Below are positions 14,206 through 23,240 of a stretch of DNA of 48,650 nucleotides, in pieces (the stretch's first letter is position 1; each line of letters begins with the position of its first letter). Under the pieces are notes generated by a model, which was not told the DNA's origin, did not search any database, and worked only from the letters and a program-made list of their open reading frames with translations. Position numbers and translations under genes: made by a program. Source of the DNA: Erysipelotrichaceae bacterium (GTDB lineage: Bacteria; Bacillota_I; Bacilli_A; Erysipelotrichales; Erysipelotrichaceae); contig JAFRIE010000020.1 in NCBI GenBank assembly GCA_017432885.1, positions 1-48,650 on the forward strand, given 5' to 3'.

Positions 14206-15027
14206 TTATTCTTTCCAGAGCTCCGCAATCGTTTTACGGATCCCGTCATCGTTGTTGGAAGGACAGATCCTATCCGCATGTTTCTTGGTTTCCGGCGTAC
14301 CGTTCTCCATGACGACTGCCATTCCTGCCGCCTCCAGCATGCTGATGTCGTTCTCCGCATCCCCAAAGGCGATACTCTCCTCAATTGGAATATCCAACAT
14401 CGCACAGAAATTCCTTAAGGCTTTCCCCTTGTCGACACCTTTGACGTTAACCTCGATCAGTTTCGGACCGGAAGAAGTAACCTCCAGTTCCGGAAAAGCC
14501 GATTGCAGATCTTTCATCACCTCTTCCTTATCCGCATCTTCTGCCGGATAAAGAAGCAGTTTCTGTGCATCCATATGTCTGTTCACATAGGCTTCCTTTA
14601 CATCATATGCCCCATCAATATTCGACAGAATACCCTTTACCGCAAACTGCCGGATATATTCACAGACCTCACCGTTTTCATCGCCTTTTCCGATCCGTTT
14701 CCCATCCACTACGACCGATTCATAGACCGGCAGTTTCTTCACATACTCCAGCGCTCTTACGGCCAGCTCATAAGGAATCGTATCTTCATAGATATATCGG
14801 CTCTCCTGATAATCGTATACGGCACCGCCGTTGCAGCACAGCGCATAACGTAAAAACGTCAGATCTTCCAGAAGAGAAGGAAGTTCCAGATGTGTTCTGC
14901 CGGTCGAAGGAAGAACGATTACGCCTTTATCACTGATTCTTTTCAGTTCGGCTGCCGTCTCTTTCGAAATCGTCTTGTCATCGCGAAATAAAGTGCCATC
15001 CAGGTCACAAGCCAATACTTTATACAT
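14206..15027 (-). CDS. Cof-type HAD-IIB phosphatase
   Basis: This 273-residue protein opens MYKVLACDLDGTLF (nucleophile D8, acid/base D10). LPSTGRTHLEL carries the motif II Ser/Thr, KGKALRNF the motif III lysine and AFGDAENDISMLEAAG the motif IV aspartates. The large C2-type cap between residues ~80 and 190 is typical of Cof/YidA phosphatases, which act on sugar phosphates, FMN-like or pyridoxal-like phosphates. A TTG two codons earlier opens the frame, but AAGGAG is correctly spaced (7 bases) only to the ATG at 15027. It is monocistronic with its own terminator. Confidence 0.9.
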   Translation of the reverse strand: MYKVLACDLDGTLFRDDKTISKETAAELKRISDKGVIVLPSTGRTHLELPSLLEDLTFLRYALCCNGGAVYDYQESRYIYEDTIPYELAVRALEYVKKLPVYESVVVDGKRIGKGDENGEVCEYIRQFAVKGILSNIDGAYDVKEAYVNRHMDAQKLLLYPAEDADKEEVMKDLQSAFPELEVTSSGPKLIEVNVKGVDKGKALRNFCAMLDIPIEESIAFGDAENDISMLEAAGMAVVMENGTPETKKHADRICPSNNDDGIRKTIAELWKE

Positions 15028-15083
15028 ATCCAAGCTCCTTGTCTTCTCTCATTATATAAGATAAATCCTCATGTTCTTAACGA

Positions 15084-15110
15084 ATAAAAAAAGCACTTCC
15101 AGGAAGTGCC
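15084..15110 (-). terminator. terminator of the thioester-domain surface protein gene
   Basis: GCACTT pairs with AAGTGC in an almost perfect palindrome (15093-15109), followed on the minus strand by TTTTTTTATT. It starts only 8 bases after the stop codon, leaving no room for a lost C-terminal anchor. Confidence 0.8.
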
Positions 15111-15116
15111 TATGAA

Positions 15117-17366
15117 TTAATCAATTCCCGTCACCGGAATTTTCGGCGCGTTCTTATACCGGTTAACGACCGTATAACCATAGATCTGGGTTTCGTAACC
15201 CGGAACAGGGTCTTCACTCAGACTGTATTCGATCTGTTTCTCTCCGTCATACTTCGGCAAGTCTTCAAAAACGCGTTCCCAGCCGTTCCTGTCACTCAAC
15301 TCAACAGAAGCGATCTCTTCTCCATCCGCCCACAAATGTATCGTTACCGACTCCGGACGGGCTCCTGCCTGATTTCCCAAATCGTTCCATACCTTTTTGA
15401 TTTCAATCGTTTCTTTTTTAGGATCATTTTCTATTCTTCTAAAATGTTCCACGACCCGTCTTTCATCCTCAACGTCCAGTTCAAAACCGATATCCAGCCG
15501 GATATTGACCCGATGTGAACCGCGGGCAACGCAGATCATCGTCTGAGAAGTCTCGCTGTCAACTTCTTCTGACTTCAGCATATATACATCATGTGCCAGA
15601 TTCTGTATTCCGCTCAAAGCGAAACTAAGACTCCGGTCGCCCTCAAGAAGCGGAATGTTCTTGAGCACATAATCACCATTTCCGTTTCTTTCTGCCTGAA
15701 TTTCACCTTCCTGCAATTCGCCGGCAATACGTCCGATGACGATCGGATCGCCGTTTTCATCATAGACAGTAAGAGTCAAAGAATCGCCGTTTTCACTCTT
15801 TGGCTGTACTTTAAGCGAAAAAGCGAAATCCGCCAGATAAGCGTCGTTCTTTTCGTCTGAATCGATATTATTTCCATGGCCGGCAGCTTTCTCTTTGATC
15901 ATCAGCGAGACACGGTCCAGGAAATTTTCTTCATTGATGATCGTATTCTCCGTCGTCTTGTCCTCTTCGGCAATATAAGAAGGATCCAGATCGATCAGAT
16001 GATAATAAAGCTTATAAATCAAAGCGGCAAGATCCTGATCCATCTCGGCATTCACCGTACCGATGTACGGAGAATTTGTCTTGTATGCGTTCACAAACAC
16101 ATAACCGCTCATGGAATTACTGAAATGCCAGATCGACTGCTGCATCGCCGTTAACGCCACACCGTCTGTGATCCTGTCGATTTCATCCTGCGTAAACTCA
16201 CCCGAAGCCAAAAGATGGGCTTTAAACGTATCCAGACTGCCGTATCCGTCCGAAGAACCCCAGTAACCGTATCCGGCAATCGCCCGGATCATGGCCGCTT
16301 CATCTTCCGAGTAGTAATCGGCATCTTCCAGGTTAGAGATCTTATAACAGTAGCCTTCTTCCGCCGGCGTATCCAGATCCGCACAGTAGGCTGAGATCTT
16401 CTGCCCGTTGACATCCGACAGAGTAAACTGTTCTATCGTACTCCAGCGGGCATAAAATGCGCCTTCGACCGTTTTATCCTGCAGATACAGTTTCGGAACA
16501 ACAAGCTTTCTTCTTCTTAACGCTTCATGGTTCCCTCCGGCATACAGCGTAAGACCGCTCTGTTCATCGACATAGACGGGTTCCTCATCCGGATAGGAAG
16601 CCATCGGTGAACTAAGATCCCAGGCTGGAAAGAAAGTGCTGTACTGATCGGATGCGATGTACTGATAACCGTATCCGTCCTTGACTTCAACCGTAGGAGG
16701 GATCACGACAGGATCCTGATTGGTGATCATATCGTTTTCTTCGTTGGCTAACGTATCGTTATGGACATAATCCATGACTTCATCCGAAAAATCGACATGC
16801 GCATCACCGATGAAAACATAGGCCGTTCGAATGCCTGTCTTGCCCTGCGTCTCAACTTCAGTAACAGAATAATCATATCTGCCATCATAGTCCGATGTTT
16901 TTGAATCCCCTTCAGTAATGGAGCTTCCGCTTTCTTCTCCATAGTAATAGACCATGCCGGCTTGCGGAGAAGAGATCGTCAGCTCGATTGGCATATCGCA
17001 AGGAAACAATTCTACACTTTTCTCGTGCCATCCTTCCGCTTCATAACCGGAATCGTTATCCTTTGCCGTATAGTGTTCATTCAGCTCAACTCTGCCGTTC
17101 CCGTAATCCTTCTCGACACCGTCATAATCAACCGTCATACCGCTTTCTGTCTGATAAGAAACGGCTGCAGCAGTCGTAACCGTAACACCGTCCTGCGTCT
17201 CGCTTTCTGCTTCTGCCGCTACATTCTCGTAAACTCCGCCTCTGGTCTCGATTTCTACATTTCTGATCGATGCAGCGGAAAGAACCTGAAACTGGGAAAG
17301 CAGAAAACACAGTATCATCAGATACTGGATGATTCTGCTGTTTTTCTTTAAAATTAAATTTTTCAT
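15117..17366 (-). CDS. secreted thioester-domain / Cna_B surface protein without a membrane anchor
   Basis: 749 residues. A signal peptide (1-32: basic LKKNSR, hydrophobic YLMILCFLLSQF, then LSAAS) leads into a Ser/Thr/Glu-rich region. A thioester-type adhesin domain follows, with C328 in AYCADL and Q409 in MQQSIW expected to form the Cys-Gln thioester that can bond covalently to host targets. A Cna_B-like beta-sandwich (~650-740, with IEIKKVW near its start and YTVVNRY near its end) is last. The protein ends KIPVTGID: IPVTG resembles a sortase motif, but the hydrophobic helix and basic tail needed for sorting are absent and a terminator follows at once. No good ribosome site precedes the ATG; a TATGAT lies 11 bases upstream. 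Confidence 0.82.
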   Translation of the reverse strand: MKNLILKKNSRIIQYLMILCFLLSQFQVLSAASIRNVEIETRGGVYENVAAEAESETQDGVTVTTAAAVSYQTESGMTVDYDGVEKDYGNGRVELNEHYTAKDNDSGYEAEGWHEKSVELFPCDMPIELTISSPQAGMVYYYGEESGSSITEGDSKTSDYDGRYDYSVTEVETQGKTGIRTAYVFIGDAHVDFSDEVMDYVHNDTLANEENDMITNQDPVVIPPTVEVKDGYGYQYIASDQYSTFFPAWDLSSPMASYPDEEPVYVDEQSGLTLYAGGNHEALRRRKLVVPKLYLQDKTVEGAFYARWSTIEQFTLSDVNGQKISAYCADLDTPAEEGYCYKISNLEDADYYSEDEAAMIRAIAGYGYWGSSDGYGSLDTFKAHLLASGEFTQDEIDRITDGVALTAMQQSIWHFSNSMSGYVFVNAYKTNSPYIGTVNAEMDQDLAALIYKLYYHLIDLDPSYIAEEDKTTENTIINEENFLDRVSLMIKEKAAGHGNNIDSDEKNDAYLADFAFSLKVQPKSENGDSLTLTVYDENGDPIVIGRIAGELQEGEIQAERNGNGDYVLKNIPLLEGDRSLSFALSGIQNLAHDVYMLKSEEVDSETSQTMICVARGSHRVNIRLDIGFELDVEDERRVVEHFRRIENDPKKETIEIKKVWNDLGNQAGARPESVTIHLWADGEEIASVELSDRNGWERVFEDLPKYDGEKQIEYSLSEDPVPGYETQIYGYTVVNRYKNAPKIPVTGID

Positions 17367-17466
17367 TTTCTGTTTAAATCATATCAGTTATAATTAATAA
17401 TTTCCATAAAAACAGGCTTCTTTTTATGTATTCTGTTGAATGTGACAAACATGGAAAAAACTGTTT

Positions 17467-19818
17467 TTATCCTCTGATCATCCTCACGATCCCCTTCAGA
17501 AGATGACCGTTGGCGATTTCGACCATTCCTTCTATTAGTCCTTCTTTTAATCCGGCCGAGATCTCGATAGTCCGGATCGGCGATCCTACGCTAGAATTCA
17601 TCATCATCCTGAATTCCGGATCCTCAGAATCGATCTTGCTGCCTTTCCCCTTAGACAATACGATCGCAACGGCTTTATACATGATCTTCATCAGCAGCGA
17701 ATGTTCCTTCATCTGCTGAATGCTGTTTTCCATCGTATACTGCCCTTTTTCAGTTTTCAATGGAAGGTATTTTCTTCCCAGCATCTCTTCCCATTCCGAC
17801 TGTGCCGGAACACCTTTGCAATTCTCATACCAGCTTCCTTTCTGCCACGATGGAATATCTGTTTCTTCACCATCGATGCTGATCTCTTTCACAAAAAGAA
17901 TGTCTCTGACAGAAGTTCCAATCTCGATACGGTAAGATCCCTTCACTTTCTTGAAGTATCCGTCCCATAACATGAAATCCTCATCCTGCAGATCAAATAC
18001 AACTTCTTTTTCTTCTCCCGCTTCCAGATAAACCTTCTCAAACTGTTTCAGTTCTCTAAGCGGTCTGTGCAGTTTCGGATCGTTCTGTCCGATATAAAGC
18101 TGTATCGTTTCTCCACCCGGATATTTTCCGGTATTGGCGACCTTTACGCTTACCCTGTTTCCTTTGATATCGAAATCCTTCAGCTCGAAGAAAGTATAAC
18201 TCAGGCCGTAGCCGTAAGGCCATCTGACTTGAATATCCGCCTTGTCATAATAACGGTAACCGACGTAGATCCCTTCCAGATACAAGGCGTCATCGCTCTT
18301 GGCATAACAGGCAGAAGACGGGACATCTTCATAACGGTATGGCCAACTTTCCGAAAGTTTTCCGGAAGGAACCGCTTCCGCAAACAAAAGATCGTAACAG
18401 GCTTTTCCGGCTCCCTGTCCGGAAAGACCCATATAAAGAACCGCCTTTACTTTATCCGCCCAGTCACATTCCACGGCAGAACCGCAAAGTAAAACCACAA
18501 CAGTATTCGGATTGGATCTGACGGCTGTCTCGATCATCTGGACATGGCCTACCGGCATTTTCATGTTTTCCCGGTCAAATCCTTCCGATTCATATCGATC
18601 CGGAAGACCGGCAAACACGACAACTTTTTCTGCTGCGGAAGCTTTTTCTTCCACTTCTCTCAGGAGTTCATCGTCCGTATCTCCATTCAGATCGCAGCCT
18701 TTCGCATGTTCATATTCCTTGAAATGATCCATGGGCTGTTCCAGATACATCGGATTCACATGGCTGCTTCCTGCCCCCTGATAACGTACATTTCTAAACA
18801 TGGCTCCGACAAACAGGATCTTGTCGTTCTTACTTAAAGGCAGGATCTGATTCTCGTTCTTAAGCAGTACGGCACCCTTCTTAGCGGCTTCTATCGCCAG
18901 CTGGTGATGTTTTTCATAGTCGGCATGATATTCTTCTTTCAAGGTATCCTTCGCTTTCAAAGCAGCTTCTATGACCCTTTCACAGCACCTGTCAATATCT
19001 TCCTTTGGAAGCCTGCCTTCCTTTACAGCCTGTATAACGGCCTTCTCCATGTATCTGCTTCCGCCCGGCATCATCAGATCGTTGCCGGCCTTAAACGCTT
19101 CCACACGGTCATTCATCCCGCCCCAGTCGGTCATGACCAGACCGGAAAAACCCCATTCTTCTCTTAGAATATCCTGCAGCAGTTTCCTGTTGTCGGAACT
19201 GTGGATACCGTTGATCTTGTTGTAAGAACTCATAAGCGTTGCCGGATGCGCTTCCCTAACGGCGATCTCAAACCCCTTCAGATAGATTTCTCGCAGTGTT
19301 CTTTCATCCAGGATACTATCGGAACTTAATCGGCTTTTCTCTTGCGAGTTGCAGGCAAAATGCTTCAAGGAACAGCCTACGCCTTCCGACTGCAGGCCTT
19401 TGATAAACTGTGCAGAAAGCATCCCGGCCTGAACAGGATCTTCGGAAAAATACTCGAAGTTTCTGCCACATAACGGATTCCGCTTGATATTGATGCCTGG
19501 TCCCAGAACGACCCCGACTTTCTGGTCGCGGGCTTCTTCACCGATGGCTTTTCCCAGGCGGTATAGAAGGTCCTTGTCCCAGGAATTGGCTGTCGTAACG
19601 GCTGCCGGAAAACAGGTCGCCGGACGGGAATTGTTTATCCCAAGCATATCCGTACTGCCCGTGCCTTCCTGCTTCCTTAAACCGGAAGGACCGTCACACA
19701 TAAAGAAGGAAGGAATTCCGTATTTCTCATATTCCTGCGTTTCCCAGAAATTCTTTCCGGCACAAAGCCTGATTTTTTCTTCCAGACTCATTTTCTTCAA
19801 CAGTTCTCTGATTTCCAT
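17467..19818 (-). CDS. glycoside hydrolase family 3 beta-glucosidase-type enzyme, cytosolic
   Basis: This 783-residue protein has the GH3 barrel with VMTDWGGM (nucleophile D231), MCDGPSGLR (41-49), GRNFEYFSEDP and LKHFACNSQE. A second alpha/beta domain carries RYESEGFDR (409-417), the usual acid/base glutamate region. A fibronectin-like domain (GGETIQLYI, then RPLRELKQFEKVYL) and a roughly 130-residue C-terminal extension follow. No signal peptide is seen, so it acts on imported oligosaccharides or glycosides. The frame is open to 19953, but the ATG at 19818 follows GGAAGGAG and gives the family's usual start. It is separated from the surface protein by 100 bases. Confidence 0.9.
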   Translation of the reverse strand: MEIRELLKKMSLEEKIRLCAGKNFWETQEYEKYGIPSFFMCDGPSGLRKQEGTGSTDMLGINNSRPATCFPAAVTTANSWDKDLLYRLGKAIGEEARDQKVGVVLGPGINIKRNPLCGRNFEYFSEDPVQAGMLSAQFIKGLQSEGVGCSLKHFACNSQEKSRLSSDSILDERTLREIYLKGFEIAVREAHPATLMSSYNKINGIHSSDNRKLLQDILREEWGFSGLVMTDWGGMNDRVEAFKAGNDLMMPGGSRYMEKAVIQAVKEGRLPKEDIDRCCERVIEAALKAKDTLKEEYHADYEKHHQLAIEAAKKGAVLLKNENQILPLSKNDKILFVGAMFRNVRYQGAGSSHVNPMYLEQPMDHFKEYEHAKGCDLNGDTDDELLREVEEKASAAEKVVVFAGLPDRYESEGFDRENMKMPVGHVQMIETAVRSNPNTVVVLLCGSAVECDWADKVKAVLYMGLSGQGAGKACYDLLFAEAVPSGKLSESWPYRYEDVPSSACYAKSDDALYLEGIYVGYRYYDKADIQVRWPYGYGLSYTFFELKDFDIKGNRVSVKVANTGKYPGGETIQLYIGQNDPKLHRPLRELKQFEKVYLEAGEEKEVVFDLQDEDFMLWDGYFKKVKGSYRIEIGTSVRDILFVKEISIDGEETDIPSWQKGSWYENCKGVPAQSEWEEMLGRKYLPLKTEKGQYTMENSIQQMKEHSLLMKIMYKAVAIVLSKGKGSKIDSEDPEFRMMMNSSVGSPIRTIEISAGLKEGLIEGMVEIANGHLLKGIVRMIRG

Positions 19819-19956
19819 TTTTTCTCCTTCCAATCTTTCTGCCATTTCATATCGGTTATCCAAAACAATCCTGTCACTCTGCGGATGCAGATAAGATCTT
19901 TTATAAACATCTTCTTGTCTATAATCATATCGTTTTCCCCGGACAATGCACAATCC

Positions 19957-19985
19957 TTGCCATACGGATCGTAGTTCTGTACAAT
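19957..19985 (+). promoter_or_regulatory. promoter of the 55-residue membrane protein gene
   Basis: TTGCCA (19957-19962) and TACAAT (19980-19985), each 5/6 to consensus, are exactly 17 bases apart. Transcription would start near 19992, about 44 bases before the ATG. Confidence 0.6.
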
Positions 19986-20035
19986 GTTGTTCATTGATTA
20001 ACCTCTATATGACGGTTAAAGAAAGGGGAAACACC

Positions 20036-20203
20036 ATGAAACTGAATGCTCCAAAAAACCTTACCTGGATCATTGCTGCCGTACTGGCTGTACTGGCTCT
20101 TGTCATCAAGTTTGCCGGCTTCGCTTCCTTAAGCGTCGCTTTCTGGCTCGCTCTGGCTAGTGCCGTATTACTGCTCTGCGCTTCATTCTTCGCAGGCCTG
20201 TAA
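20036..20203 (+). CDS. small two-helix membrane protein, 55 residues
   Basis: The protein is almost entirely two hydrophobic helices: WIIAAVLAVLALVIKFAG (residues 11-28) and VAFWLALASAVLLLCASFFA (34-53), joined by FASLS. Short hypothetical proteins of this kind with a start near MKLNAPKN are widespread in Bacillota, but their role is unknown. AAAGGGG lies 6-7 bases upstream of the ATG at 20036; a longer frame from 19946 has no ribosome site and would cross the promoter. Good promoter, ribosome site and terminator all argue that it is a real, single-gene transcript. Confidence 0.75.
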   Translation: MKLNAPKNLTWIIAAVLAVLALVIKFAGFASLSVAFWLALASAVLLLCASFFAGL

Positions 20204-20225
20204 TCAAAACGTATATCGTAGATTG

Positions 20226-20253
20226 AAAAAGATGGAACAGTCCATCTTTTTTT
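20226..20253. terminator. terminator after the small membrane protein, shared with the convergent dehydrogenase
   Basis: AAAAAGATGGA (20226-20236) pairs with TCCATCTTTTT (20241-20251) around ACAG, followed by more T residues. The A-run on the left makes it usable from the minus strand as well. Confidence 0.8.
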
Positions 20254-21172
20254 ATTCTCTTTCTTTTACGACATGCAGCAGTTCCTGGTTGTTGATGAAT
20301 CTTCTTAGATTCTCTTCCGCCAGGGCAAAGAACTTCTCATAGGTGATTGGTAAACGGTAGGCTCCGGCAACATGCGGAGTGATAATCAGATTCCTGTAAT
20401 CCCATAAAGGACTGTCTTCCGGCAAAGGTTCTTCTTCGAAGACATCCAGGGCAACAGCTGCAATGATCTTGCGATCCAGAACTTCCCGGATCGTATCGGT
20501 TGTACATAGATTGCCTCTCCCGGCGTTAATGAAGATCGTATCCGGTCTCATTTTCCGGAAAGTGTCGACGTGAAACAGATAGGCGTTCTCCTTGATTCCC
20601 GGCAGTATACTGACGACCACATCGACATCGCTGATCGCTTTGTCCAGATCCTTGTCCGTATACAGTTCATCGAGACAGTCCGGCTTTTCGATCATCGTTC
20701 GCTTGACGCCGATCACATGGATCCCGATCTGTTTCAGAAGTTTTGCCAGTACTCTTCCGATATCACCGAAACCCAGAATGCTTACGCTAAGTTTTGTCAG
20801 CTGCTTGGTCATTCCTTCATCGGTCCACAGATGTTCCCTCTGATCGTCACGGTAGAGATGGAATTTTCTGGTCATCGACAGGATCATCGCAAAGAGATGT
20901 TCCGCCACTTCAATAGAATGCACATCGACGGCATTGGTCAGGATCACTCCCTCTTTCAGATGACCGTTTCGGATAAAAGCGTCAACTCCCACGGCTGCCG
21001 TCTGTATCCACTCCAGATTTTTAAACATCTTCAGTTTTTCCGGAGGGTAGTTTCCCAGAATAACGTTCGCATCCATGTCCGGTTCATATACGAATTCATA
21101 CTGATCGGAGATGGCTTCAAGCCTTTCCCTCTGTTTTTCATCTGTCTTGATTTTTACGAATACTTTTTTCAT
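20252..21172 (-). CDS. NAD(P)-dependent D-2-hydroxyacid dehydrogenase
   Basis: This 306-residue protein has the Rossmann motif ILGFGDIGR (near residue 131), the catalytic triad segments NAGRGN (Arg), DVFEEEPLP (Glu) and TPHVAGAY (His), and the substrate-domain WIQTAAVGVD. The family reduces 2-keto acids or oxidises D-2-hydroxyacids; the closest subgroup by eye is the glyoxylate/hydroxypyruvate-reductase-like set. Its ribosome site AAAGGAT overlaps the stop of the GH13 gene 12 bases upstream, so it is translated with the glycosidase. A link to sugar metabolism is inferred only from that. Confidence 0.88.
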   Translation of the reverse strand: MKKVFVKIKTDEKQRERLEAISDQYEFVYEPDMDANVILGNYPPEKLKMFKNLEWIQTAAVGVDAFIRNGHLKEGVILTNAVDVHSIEVAEHLFAMILSMTRKFHLYRDDQREHLWTDEGMTKQLTKLSVSILGFGDIGRVLAKLLKQIGIHVIGVKRTMIEKPDCLDELYTDKDLDKAISDVDVVVSILPGIKENAYLFHVDTFRKMRPDTIFINAGRGNLCTTDTIREVLDRKIIAAVALDVFEEEPLPEDSPLWDYRNLIITPHVAGAYRLPITYEKFFALAEENLRRFINNQELLHVVKERE

Positions 21173-21184
21173 GCTGCTTATCCT

Positions 21185-22861
21185 TTATACTTCTTCCACA
21201 ACGGCCTGATACGGTTTTAGACTGACTTTGTTTCTCTCGTTTTTAAGATCCTCGTAGTTATTCAACAGGATCTTTCCTTTCAAGAAAGCCGGATCCGGTG
21301 CATAGGATGTTTCCTTCTTGCTGAAGTTGGCCATGATAAAGAGTTTTCTTCCTTCATACTCCCTGCTGTAGGCAAGGATCCTTTTGTTCTCATGATCGTA
21401 TTCCCTGGTTTTCCCGTAGATGGCAGCCGGATCGTTCTTTTTGATCTCCAGCAGCTTCTGATAGAAACGGTAGACCGATTTCTCACTGCTCAAATCTTTG
21501 GCCACATTGATTTCCCTGTATGCAGGATTTACGCATTGCCAAGGCTCTTTTCCTGTATTGAATCCGCCGTTTTCTGAATCATTCCAGGCCATCGGAACTC
21601 TGGCGTGGTCCCTGGCGCCGTATCGGATGAAACGGAAGGCGAGTTTCTTAGGCATTCCGTAGGATCTCAGAAGATCATAGACGAAATGCGAGACCGGATC
21701 CTTCATCTGGCCGATATCCGTAAAGTCTGTGTTGACCATGCCGATCTCCTGACCCATATAGATGAACGGGATCCCAAAACCCATGAAGGTGACTGTCGCC
21801 AGCATCGTCGCGGCTTCGTAACGGTAATGTTTCGTATCGATGGAAAACCGGCTGACACAGCGCGGTACGTCATGGTTTTCCAGCACCAGTGTATTCCAGC
21901 CATCTTTATAGTAGTCTGCCTGCGGTGTGAAGAGGCCTTTCTTGAACTGCAGCAGATCAAAAGGCTTCCAGAAGAACTTCAATCCGCCGATGTTGTCTGC
22001 CTCCATGTGGGCGAAATTGAAAATGGTATCCAGTTCTCTGTTTTCCGCCTTGATGTATTCATGTGCCTGCAGGCGGTCAGGGGTGTAGGATTCTCCCACC
22101 GTATAGGAATCAAAACGGCCAAGTGCCTTTTCGTTGAGTTCCTTCAGAAACTCGTGCATCCTCGGTCCGTCAATAAAATACTTTCCACCCTTCTGGAATC
22201 CTCCGGAAGAATCGTCCCCGAACGGATAGACCTTCGAAAACATGTTGAAGACATCAAAACGGAAACCGTCAACGCCCTTTTCCAGCCAGAAGTTCAGGAT
22301 ATCCACGATCTCTTCCCGAACCTTGGGATTCTCCCAGTTGAGATCCGCCTGTTCCTTACAGAACAGATGCAGATAAAACTCATCGCTGTCCCCGATCCTT
22401 TCCCAGGCCGAGCCGGTAAAAGAAGAAGTCCAGTTGGTCGGAGGCATAAGCTTCTTTCCATTGTATTTCCCTTTCCGGATGATGTAGTAGTCACGGTACG
22501 GGGAATCCTGGGATGCCATCGCCTCCTTGAACCATCTATGTTCGATGGAGGTATGGTTGATCACCATATCCATGATCACCTTCAGATCTCTTTTGTGACA
22601 TTCCTCCAGAAGCCGGTCGAAATCTGCCATGTTTCCGAACTTCTCGTCGATATCCCGGTAGTCGCTGATATCGTAGCCGTAGTCGTCATCCGGTGACTTA
22701 TATAGCGGAGAGAACCAGATCGCCGTCACGCCAAGTTCCTTGACATAGTCGAGTCTGGAAATGATCCCTTCAATGTCTCCCCAGCCGTCATTGTTGCTGT
22801 CCATAAAACTAAAAGGGTAAATCTGATAGACGATTGCCCGCTTATACCATTCTGTTTTCAT
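21185..22861 (-). CDS. GH13 alpha-glucosidase / oligo-1,6-glucosidase type enzyme
   Basis: This 558-residue cytosolic enzyme has the GH13 conserved regions: DMVINHTS (98-105), GFRFDVFN with nucleophile D203, VGESYT with acid/base E257 and LENHDVPR with D331. DSNNDGWGD (21-29) matches the calcium loop of the oligo-1,6-glucosidase subfamily. Length and domain order fit hydrolases of isomaltose, trehalose-6-phosphate or related alpha-glucosides; VINHTS points to the alpha-1,6/trehalose-6-P group, but the substrate remains open. AGAGGTA lies before the ATG. It heads a leftward pair with the dehydrogenase. Confidence 0.92.
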   Translation of the reverse strand: MKTEWYKRAIVYQIYPFSFMDSNNDGWGDIEGIISRLDYVKELGVTAIWFSPLYKSPDDDYGYDISDYRDIDEKFGNMADFDRLLEECHKRDLKVIMDMVINHTSIEHRWFKEAMASQDSPYRDYYIIRKGKYNGKKLMPPTNWTSSFTGSAWERIGDSDEFYLHLFCKEQADLNWENPKVREEIVDILNFWLEKGVDGFRFDVFNMFSKVYPFGDDSSGGFQKGGKYFIDGPRMHEFLKELNEKALGRFDSYTVGESYTPDRLQAHEYIKAENRELDTIFNFAHMEADNIGGLKFFWKPFDLLQFKKGLFTPQADYYKDGWNTLVLENHDVPRCVSRFSIDTKHYRYEAATMLATVTFMGFGIPFIYMGQEIGMVNTDFTDIGQMKDPVSHFVYDLLRSYGMPKKLAFRFIRYGARDHARVPMAWNDSENGGFNTGKEPWQCVNPAYREINVAKDLSSEKSVYRFYQKLLEIKKNDPAAIYGKTREYDHENKRILAYSREYEGRKLFIMANFSKKETSYAPDPAFLKGKILLNNYEDLKNERNKVSLKPYQAVVEEV

Positions 22862-22892
22862 ATTGATACCTCTATTACATTATAGCGTAATC

Positions 22893-23135
22893 TCAGACTT
22901 TCAGAGCTTTTCTAAGTTTGCAGGCAATAGCGATCGTTATGATTTTTTCCGGTGTAAACGGCAGCCACAGGAAACTCAGATAAGCTGTCGCAATTGCGAT
23001 CAGAAACTTAAGCTGAAACAGAACTCCGATTCCCAGCAGGACATAAGCCCAGCCGTTGGTGATCATCCAGGCAATGAAAAAACATCCCGCAATTTTCCAG
23101 TTAAGAATCGTTTTCATACTCCAGGACCGCAGCAT
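22893..23135 (-). CDS. small membrane protein, 80 residues
   Basis: Two or three hydrophobic segments: IAGCFFIAWMITNGWAYVLLGIGVLF and LIAIATAYLSFLWLPFTPEKIITIAIA, with the conserved-looking TNGWAY and LPFTPEK motifs that I associate with a common family of unknown function in Bacillota. The ATG at 23135 follows AGGAGGG with 7-base spacing; an ATG at 23156 has no such site. It ends 32 bases before the GH13 start on the same strand, so it may be in the same transcript. Confidence 0.7.
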   Translation of the reverse strand: MLRSWSMKTILNWKIAGCFFIAWMITNGWAYVLLGIGVLFQLKFLIAIATAYLSFLWLPFTPEKIITIAIACKLRKALKV

Positions 23136-23205
23136 CTGTATCCCTCCTGCTATCATCCTAGAGCAGGATCGGATTAAGAAAAAAGCGTCGGACGGATTAA
23201 GATTT

Positions 23206-23232
23206 CTTAAAGAAAAGCCCCATAGGGGCTTC
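23206..23232 (-). terminator. terminator of the 229-residue membrane protein gene
   Basis: AGCCCC (23216-23221) pairs with GGGGCT (23225-23230) around ATA, and the minus strand continues TTTTCTTTAAG. It lies 9 bases beyond the stop at 23241. Confidence 0.75.
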
Positions 23233-23240
23233 TGTTTCTC

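Noticed and set aside
21605..22696. 363-residue rightward frame opposite the GH13 gene
   Set aside because: It is an antisense shadow; the GH13 frame has all catalytic motifs, and the shadow shows no domain or ribosome site.
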